This document shows, one piece after another, positions 1 to 4,804 of a stretch of 7,418 bases of DNA (positions within the stretch are counted from its first letter, which is position 1; the number at the start of each line of letters is the position of its first letter). Source of the DNA: an uncultured Clostridia bacterium (GTDB taxonomy: Bacteria; Bacillota_A; Clostridia; Oscillospirales; Oscillospiraceae). The stretch is taken from positions 1 to 7,418 of the forward strand of contig CAMKAP010000096.1 in the NCBI GenBank assembly GCA_946410505.1. The letters run 5' to 3'. A model generated the notes under the pieces. That model was given only the letters and a program-made list of their open reading frames with translations. It was not told the DNA's origin and did no database searches. The position numbers were made by a program, and so were the translations under genes.

Positions 1-589
1 CGGACAGGCGCATGAACAGCCGGTAGAGCCGCATAGCAAGGCCTTCCTTGCCCTGCTCCTTCGGTCTGCCGGGATAGTTCGGACGCTCCCAGCCGTGAGC
101 AGCAGTATTGCCGAAGATCAGTTCCTTCTTTTCCCCAATCGGTGTCATCGCCTCCGGGTCAAACTCCTGGCCATAGATGGGCGTGGTGTTGGCACAGCCC
201 CAGTAGAAATAAACCCGGCCGTCCTCGTCCTGGAAGGTGTTCGGATCCCAGAACGGGAAAGGTTCGCTGATTTTCTCAAAGTCGTCGTTCAAGGGATCCT
301 TGCTGCGATAGATGGCGCTGGGGTCCCGGTCGGAGGACGAGAAAATGAGCCAGTCGCCTACCTGACGCACGTCCGGAGCATAGCGGAAGGGTGTCAGCTC
401 CCGGTTTTCATGCCAGTCCCAACGGAGCATGTCGTCGGAGTAGTAAAAGCCGCCGGACATAGAGGCGAAGAGATAGTAGCGCCCCTTGAAAAAGATCAGC
501 GTGGGGTCGGCCGCCTCACGGGAGGCCTGCTTATTGTAGTGCTGGAACTGATAGGGAATGTTCAGGGGATTGATCAATACGCCCATCAT
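1..589 (-). CDS. Family 43 glycoside hydrolase, N-terminal part (runs off the left edge)
   Basis: Reading the minus strand from 589 gives 196 uninterrupted codons, with no stop before the window edge. The N-terminus fits a GH43 five-bladed beta-propeller: REAADPTLIFFKGRYYLFAS (about residues 24-43) carries the Asp expected to be the general base (D28 in an A-D-P context), and FWDPNTF (113-119) carries a second Asp (D115) suited to the pKa-modulator role. The catalytic Glu expected later in the family would lie outside the window. GH43 enzymes act mainly as beta-xylosidases, alpha-L-arabinofuranosidases or related exo-enzymes, and this part does not decide which. No signal peptide is visible, so it is probably cytoplasmic. 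The start ATG (589-587) overlaps the stop of the upstream regulator (ATGA), and AGGAAGG at 602-596 lies 6 nt upstream. A second ATG follows immediately at 586. It is probably co-transcribed with the regulator. Family call fairly sure; specificity unknown. Confidence 0.85.
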   Translation of the reverse strand, partial: MMGVLINPLNIPYQFQHYNKQASREAADPTLIFFKGRYYLFASMSGGFYYSDDMLRWDWHENRELTPFRYAPDVRQVGDWLIFSSSDRDPSAIYRSKDPLNDDFEKISEPFPFWDPNTFQDEDGRVYFYWGCANTTPIYGQEFDPEAMTPIGEKKELIFGNTAAHGWERPNYPGRPKEQGKEGLAMRLYRLFMRLS

Positions 590-1800
590 GCTTTTCCTTC
601 CTTTCGGTATTTGGTTGGAGATATGCCGTATTCCTTCCGGAAACAGTCTGTAAAATAACTCTGGGAACAAAACTGCAGCCGGGTCGCGATCTGCTGGGCA
701 TCCAGATCGGAGGAGCGCAGCAGCAGCGCGGCCTTTTCAAGACGCTTTTTGCGGATATACTCCGCAGGCGTCAGCCCCAGTTCCCGCTTGAATTTTTTGG
801 AGAAATAGTATTCCATATATCCGGCGTAGGAAGCAAGAGAGGCAATGCTCAGCTCTTCCTCAAGATGACGCTCGATATAGCTGCATGCCGCCTCGATCTC
901 CCGAGAGAGCTTCTGTGTACGGACGGCATGGACACGCTCAACGAAATCCCGATGCATCGTGGTTGCAACACCCGTCAGCTCAGACAGCGATTTCGCGGCT
1001 TCCACATTTTGAAAATAACGGTCACAGAGCGTGTAAGCGGTTTCCGGGCTCAGGCCTCCTTCTATGGCTGCGCGGGAGAAGAGTGTGACACTTACCTGTA
1101 CCGCGTTTTTCATCTGCCGCAGAGCGTCGCCAGTCTGTGCCAGTTGCCCCATCGTTCCGGTCACGGCCATACGGTCGATATGGCGCACCAGCTCCAGATC
1201 CCCTTCACGCACCATGCGCAGCATTTCCTGCTCAGCCAGATAGGTGCCGTGGGTATCTGTGACCGGAATCTCCTTCCCATTCACTGGTGAAAGCCCACCA
1301 CTGCCGAAAAACCGCAGGGCGGATTGCCGGATCTTTTCCCCGGTGATCAGATAGTGCAGCATGAGAGCATATTCCTGAACGCGCGCCCAGCTTAGGATCG
1401 GCAGCTTTCTTACCAGTTTTGCGGCGCTTTGCCGCAAAGCCAGGGACGCTCCGGCATTTGCCAGACCGGAATCAATGGCGAAGGAAGAATAATCATCCAT
1501 AAAAAACGGTCCAAGGACATGGACGCGAAAAAGCTCATGATCCGATCCTTCCGGGCAGCAGAGCCACATCATGTTGATCCTGTTGGCAAACAAAACGGGC
1601 GTCCGCTCGGTCGCCAGAAAACGCTCAAGCTCCAGGCCGATCCGGGAAAGCGAGAACAGTTCGTTTGCTGTGGTCTCCTCGTCTGTGCTGGAGCCGACGC
1701 GGTGCAGAAGGGGGTCATAGTCTAAAAGCATCAGCATATGGCAGCAGGAAAGCATTTCACGAAACAACGCAATTTTTTCTTCCGTGGGTAACCCCTCCAT
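586..1800 (-). CDS. AraC/XylS-family transcriptional regulator
   Basis: This 404-residue protein has an AraC-type DNA-binding domain at its C-terminus (about 300-400). The first helix-turn-helix lies around LSIASLASYAGYMEYYFSKK (317-336). The second lies around residues 367-391 and contains QSYFTDCFRKEYGISPTKYR (380-399), the conserved tail of the family. The first 290 or so residues do not look like the AraC arabinose cupin. They resemble the sensor part of YesN-like regulators common in Firmicutes, with a VLGPFF segment (95-100) and a helical linker containing LFSRAAIEGGLSPETAYTLCDRY (240-262). No membrane segments are visible, so it should be a cytoplasmic sensor. AGGAGGG 7 nt upstream supports the ATG at 1800. 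It diverges from the transporter operon and overlaps the GH43 gene downstream by ATGA. It is most likely the local activator of both units, responding to an unknown sugar ligand. Family assignment is firm; ligand and target are inferred. Confidence 0.95.
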   Translation of the reverse strand: MEGLPTEEKIALFREMLSCCHMLMLLDYDPLLHRVGSSTDEETTANELFSLSRIGLELERFLATERTPVLFANRINMMWLCCPEGSDHELFRVHVLGPFFMDDYSSFAIDSGLANAGASLALRQSAAKLVRKLPILSWARVQEYALMLHYLITGEKIRQSALRFFGSGGLSPVNGKEIPVTDTHGTYLAEQEMLRMVREGDLELVRHIDRMAVTGTMGQLAQTGDALRQMKNAVQVSVTLFSRAAIEGGLSPETAYTLCDRYFQNVEAAKSLSELTGVATTMHRDFVERVHAVRTQKLSREIEAACSYIERHLEEELSIASLASYAGYMEYYFSKKFKRELGLTPAEYIRKKRLEKAALLLRSSDLDAQQIATRLQFCSQSYFTDCFRKEYGISPTKYRKEGKA

Positions 1801-1842
1801 GTTTCTTCCCTCCTAAAATAATACAGGATCCAGATACGCGCT

Positions 1843-1848
1843 ATCATA
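1843..1848 (-). promoter_or_regulatory. Candidate -10 box for the regulator/GH43 unit
   Basis: On the minus strand TATGAT (1848-1843) matches five of six positions of TATAAT and lies about 43 nt before the ATG at 1800, leaving room for a short leader and the AGGAGGG site. No convincing -35 hexamer stands 16-18 nt upstream (ATAAAC or GATAAA at best), so the promoter is weak or regulated. An alternative pair is TTGATT (1892-1887) with TAAACT (1870-1865) at 16-nt spacing, which has a better -35 but a poorer -10. The choice is uncertain. Confidence 0.3.
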
Positions 1849-1874
1849 AATTCGATCAAATTTCAGTTTATCAG

Positions 1875-1920
1875 CTTTTCGCAAAAAATCAAGCGAATAA
1901 ACAGAAGCCGAGGCGAATTT
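1875..1920. promoter_or_regulatory. Candidate regulator operator: three GCGAAWWW motifs
   Basis: GCGAATAA (1893-1900) and GCGAATTT (1913-1920) are direct repeats exactly 20 bp apart, and GCGAAAAG occurs on the minus strand at 1882-1875, making a TTCGC-N10-GCGAA dyad with the first. If 17-bp windows ending at 1898 and 1918 are compared, 11 of 17 positions agree. Direct half-sites about two helical turns apart are the usual target geometry of AraC-family proteins. The repeats lie just upstream of the transporter promoter, where an activator would touch RNA polymerase. Binding by the adjacent regulator is inferred. Confidence 0.45.
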
Positions 1921-1944
1921 GTTGTATTTTTGAGATTCCCTTTC

Positions 1945-1953
1945 TGCTATACT
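1945..1953 (+). promoter_or_regulatory. Extended -10 promoter element for the transporter operon
   Basis: TGCTATACT combines a TG extended -10 dinucleotide with TATACT, five of six matches to TATAAT. The hexamers 16-18 bp upstream (within TATTTTT, 1925-1931) do not resemble TTGACA; the nearest better matches, TTGAGA (1930) and TTGTAT (1922), give spacers of 12 and 20. Transcription would start near 1960, giving a leader of roughly 36 nt. A good extended -10 with a poor -35 is typical of activator-dependent promoters. Confidence 0.5.
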
Positions 1954-1996
1954 GCGACTATCCGAGATCAGTAAACTTTGACGGGGAGGAACTCAC

Positions 1997-3442
1997 ATGA
2001 ACAAATCGGATAAACTTGGTTTCCGGGACTACTTCGGAACCGCGACCATGGGTCTGACCGACGGCATGGCGGCAGCCCTGATGACCTCTTTTTTCCTGCT
2101 CTACCTCACAGACTATGCGGGCCTCGGCGCTTTTGGCGCAGTCGTCGGTTCCAGCGTGCTTCTGTTCTCCCGCATCTTTGACGCTGTAAACGATCCCATC
2201 GAAGGTTGGATCATGGACCGGGCCAAGGTCGGCAAATACGGCAAATACAAGCCCTTCATCATTCTCTCGATCCTTACGGCGCTCGTAGGCGTCGGCGCTC
2301 TGTTCTTCATCCCTGAGGGTGTCAGCCCTGTGGTCGCTGTGATCTGGGTCATCTTCTTTTATCTTCTGCACGACATGAGCTCCTCCTTTTACGCGCCAAA
2401 CCTGATCTTTCGTACTATGACGCTGGATCAGAACGAGCGCGGTAAGCTGCTGATCGCACCCCGTATCGTCTCCATGATGACAGGTATGGTCACCGCTGTG
2501 CTGATCGCCATGGTCACAGGGGTCAACAATGTGGTCGGCAGCATGCACACTTCTTTTGGCCTGGTGGTAGTCGGTCTGCTCCTCATCACCTCTGTCATTT
2601 CCCTCATCGGTATCGGCCTGGTTCGGGAGCGCCATCACGCCGAGCGTGAGGAAGAAGAGTCGGTCAAGATCACAGATATCTTCAAGCTGCTGAAGGAAAA
2701 CGACGCCATTCGCATCAACGTCACTGCCGCACTGTTCTCCGGCTTTATCTGGACTTTCCTCTTTGCCACCATGCTCTATTACATCAAGTGGGGTCTTTGC
2801 GCCGATCTCACCACCGGCACGGTGGATAATGGGAAATACGCACTCTACTCCGGCATTGCTTCCATGCTGATGTTTATTCCACTGCTGGGCGGCACACTGA
2901 TTGCGGCGCCTATCATGAAGAAGATCGGCGACCCAATGAAATTCCTGCGGATCCTGCTGCTGGCCCAGGCGATTCCCTGCGGCGTGCTGTTCCTGCTGCA
3001 GATTCTCGGTGTACTCGGAAAAATGCCCTGGCTGTTTCTGATCTGCGCCGCGGTCACCACCACGGCTGTCGGCATGGGCTATATTCCCGGCTCAACAGTT
3101 GATATTGAGATCATGGACTATGAGATCTATAAAAACGGCAAAGACCGTTCCGGCCTCTGCAACGCACTCAATCGCTTCATTTCCAAAGCACAGAACGCCA
3201 TTGGCGCAAGCGTTGTCGGCTTCATGCTGGCGGGGATCGGTTATGTTGTCGACTCCGAGACCGGCGACTTCGTAGGCGAGCTGAGCCAGATGCCAGTCAT
3301 GCTTAACTGGTTCATTGTCATCATGGGTCTCATTCCCTTCGTGCTGGGCGTCATTGCTTACCTGATTGAGCGGCGTTATCCCATCACCAATGACGTGCGC
3401 GTCAAGATGCGTGAGAGTCTGCACAAAGCAGAGGAAAACTAA
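1997..3442 (+). CDS. GPH-family glycoside:cation symporter (MFS)
   Basis: This 481-residue protein has about 12 hydrophobic segments (roughly 28-45, 48-60, 85-105, 110-130, 155-175, 187-209, 240-262, 283-305, 316-338, 345-362, 400-417, 433-455) with a charged central cytoplasmic loop (210-235). The glycoside-pentoside-hexuronide signature after the second helix is clear: DAVNDPIEGWIMDRAKVGKY (62-81), continuing as a basic G-K-Y-K-P stretch. The second family landmark, MDYEIYKNGKDRSGLCNALN (373-392), precedes the eleventh helix. MelB, XylP, XynB and UidB-like members of this family import unphosphorylated disaccharides or glycosides with Na+ or H+. GGGGAGGA at 1983-1990, 6 nt before the ATG, supports the start. 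As first gene of the operon with two cytoplasmic-type glycosidases, it is likely the uptake system. Family is secure; the substrate and the coupling ion cannot be read. Confidence 0.95.
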   Translation: MNKSDKLGFRDYFGTATMGLTDGMAAALMTSFFLLYLTDYAGLGAFGAVVGSSVLLFSRIFDAVNDPIEGWIMDRAKVGKYGKYKPFIILSILTALVGVGALFFIPEGVSPVVAVIWVIFFYLLHDMSSSFYAPNLIFRTMTLDQNERGKLLIAPRIVSMMTGMVTAVLIAMVTGVNNVVGSMHTSFGLVVVGLLLITSVISLIGIGLVRERHHAEREEEESVKITDIFKLLKENDAIRINVTAALFSGFIWTFLFATMLYYIKWGLCADLTTGTVDNGKYALYSGIASMLMFIPLLGGTLIAAPIMKKIGDPMKFLRILLLAQAIPCGVLFLLQILGVLGKMPWLFLICAAVTTTAVGMGYIPGSTVDIEIMDYEIYKNGKDRSGLCNALNRFISKAQNAIGASVVGFMLAGIGYVVDSETGDFVGELSQMPVMLNWFIVIMGLIPFVLGVIAYLIERRYPITNDVRVKMRESLHKAEEN

Positions 3443-3460
3443 AACGATAATGAAGAACAT

Positions 3461-3489
3461 ACGGCGGCGGGTCCTTCCGTCGCCGTTTT
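3461..3489 (+). terminator. Intra-operon hairpin with short T-run (attenuating terminator or mRNA processing stem)
   Basis: ACGGCGGCGG (3461-3470) pairs with CCGTCGCCGT (3477-3486) over ten positions, including one G-U pair, around a 6-nt loop, and is followed by TTTT (3486-3489). This is the form of an intrinsic terminator with a short T-run. It sits in the 63-bp gap between the transporter stop and the GH1 start, just before the GH1 Shine-Dalgarno site (AAAGGAG, 3493-3499). Since no clear new promoter is seen before GH1, partial read-through is likely. It could equally protect the 3' end of transporter mRNA. Confidence 0.6.
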
Positions 3490-3505
3490 CAGAAAGGAGC
3501 AATTC

Positions 3506-4804
3506 ATGAGCTTTTCCAAGGACTTTTTGTGGGGTGCGGCCAGCGCTGCCGCACAGATCGAAGGGGCCTGGCTGGAGGACGGCAAATGCCCCAGCATCTG
3601 GGATGTGGCCGGAGGGCATATCAAAAATGGCGAGACCTGCCATGTGGCCTGTGATCACTATCACCGCTACAGGGAAGACGTGGCGCTGATGAAGGAGTTG
3701 GGGCTGAAAAGCTATCGTTTTTCCGTCTCCTGGTGTCGTGTGATGCCCGAGAAGGGCGTTGTCAACCCCAAGGGGATTGATTTCTACAAGAACTTGATTG
3801 CTGAACTCAAGGCTGCAGGTATCGAACCGCTGGTGACCTTGTATCATTGGGATCTGCCTGTCTGGGCCGACAAGGAGGGCGGCTGGAAGAACCCGAAGAT
3901 CATCGACTGGTATCTGGAATACGTGAAGGTTGTGGTAGATGCGCTCTCTGAAGATGTGCAGTACTGGATGACCTTCAATGAGCCTTCGGTTTTTATCATG
4001 ATGGCCTACGTCATGGGCAGCTTTGCGCCTTTCAAGCATGCGATCTTCTCGTATAAAAACTGCCTGCGGCATATGCTGCTGGCCCACGGCAAGGCTGTGA
4101 CACTCATCCGCGAGAGAGCTATAACGATGCCGAAGATCGGCCTGGCCATGGCCGCCACCACCTACATCCCCGACAGCGAAGATACAGCGGGACTGCAGGA
4201 CGCGGCGGAGAAGTCCTTCCTTTCCCAGGTGGGCGAGGGCAGCAACGCGCTGTACATGGATCCCATTGCGCTGGGCAAGGCAAGCCCCATGCTGAGAAGG
4301 AAGCTCAGCGCAGAAGACCTGAAAATCATCTCCGCACCGCTGGACTTTGTAGGCGTCAACGTCTATCAGCCCTCCAATCCGATCCTCAACAAAAAGGGCT
4401 ACGATACGGAAAAACTCCCAAAAACAATGCTGGATTGGGTCATCGACGGAAGGTGCCTGTACTGGACGATCCGTCAATATTGGGAGCGCTATCATCTGCC
4501 GCTCATGGTCACGGAAAACGGCATGGCCAACCCCGACGAGGTAGGGCCGGACGGATGCGTTCACGATGATATCCGTAAGACATTTCTACATGATTTCCTC
4601 AGCAGCATGAAGCGCGCAGTGGATGAGGGTATTCCGGTGCTGGGCTATCAGCACTGGAGCATCATGGACAACTTTGAGTGGTGCAGTGGCTACGGTCCCC
4701 GCTTTGGCCTGATCCATGTGGACTATACTACGCAAAAGCGGACGATCAAGGATTCTGCGCGCTACTATGCTGAGATCATCCGGACGAAGGGAGAGACGCT
4801 GTGA
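3506..4804 (+). CDS. GH1 beta-glycosidase (beta-glucosidase/beta-galactosidase type)
   Basis: The 432-residue protein is a complete GH1 TIM barrel (family usual about 440-480). The acid/base glutamate is E159 in TFNEP and the nucleophile is E337 in TENG. Substrate-site residues also appear: Q17 in AAAQIEG, H114 in YHWDLP, N158, and E391-W392 in GYQHWSIMDNFEW (380-392). The region after that motif lacks the Ser-Lys-Tyr phosphate-binding pattern of 6-phospho-beta-glucosidases and keeps the FEW glutamate, so it should act on unphosphorylated beta-glucosides or galactosides. This agrees with a symporter rather than a PTS nearby. No signal peptide is visible, hence cytoplasmic. AAAGGAG lies 6 nt before the ATG. 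Its TGA overlaps the GTG start of the GH2 gene. Mildly unusual are C77 in SWCRV, where Pro, Ala or Ser is more usual, and H383 in the WSIMDNFEW block. Family is secure; exact sugar is not. Confidence 0.96.
   Translation: MSFSKDFLWGAASAAAQIEGAWLEDGKCPSIWDVAGGHIKNGETCHVACDHYHRYREDVALMKELGLKSYRFSVSWCRVMPEKGVVNPKGIDFYKNLIAELKAAGIEPLVTLYHWDLPVWADKEGGWKNPKIIDWYLEYVKVVVDALSEDVQYWMTFNEPSVFIMMAYVMGSFAPFKHAIFSYKNCLRHMLLAHGKAVTLIRERAITMPKIGLAMAATTYIPDSEDTAGLQDAAEKSFLSQVGEGSNALYMDPIALGKASPMLRRKLSAEDLKIISAPLDFVGVNVYQPSNPILNKKGYDTEKLPKTMLDWVIDGRCLYWTIRQYWERYHLPLMVTENGMANPDEVGPDGCVHDDIRKTFLHDFLSSMKRAVDEGIPVLGYQHWSIMDNFEWCSGYGPRFGLIHVDYTTQKRTIKDSARYYAEIIRTKGETL
4787..4803 (+). promoter_or_regulatory. Ribosome binding site and GTG start coupling GH2 to GH1
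   Basis: AAGGGAG (4787-4793) lies 7 nt before GTG at 4801, inside the last codons of GH1. The GTG overlaps the GH1 stop as GTGA. Together these fix the GH2 start at a non-ATG codon and suggest translational coupling, giving matched amounts of the two glycosidases. Confidence 0.7.

Larger units (their letters stand above)
1801..1996. promoter_or_regulatory. Divergent control region between regulator and transporter
   Basis: This 196-bp stretch separates two divergent translation starts and is AT-rich compared with the genes: 34 of 100 bases are G or C at 1841-1940. It contains both Shine-Dalgarno sites, a candidate promoter in each direction and three copies of a GCGAAWWW motif, listed separately. 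No open reading frame of interest and no riboswitch-like structure were recognised. The arrangement is classical for an AraC-type regulator controlling itself and a divergent catabolic operon. Confidence 0.8.

Noticed and set aside
95..658. Plus-strand open frame (187 codons) opposite GH43
   Set aside because: The minus strand here encodes a convincing GH43 N-terminus in frame with a good start; the plus-strand product has no recognisable features.
1876..1888. Possible catabolite-repression (cre) site in TTTTCGCAAAAAA
   Set aside because: It does not match the WTGNAANCGNWNNCW consensus well; the sequence is better explained as part of the GCGAA motif set.
1958..2638. Minus-strand open frame (226 codons), His/Asp-rich, opposite the transporter start
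   Set aside because: The His/Asp-rich composition is what antisense reading of a membrane protein gene gives; no ribosome binding site or domain supports it.
3092..4564. Long minus-strand open frame (490 codons) opposite the transporter end and GH1
   Set aside because: It spans two real genes and the intergenic hairpin, its product is His/Asp/Val-rich with no domain, and GH1 catalytic motifs are encoded on the other strand.
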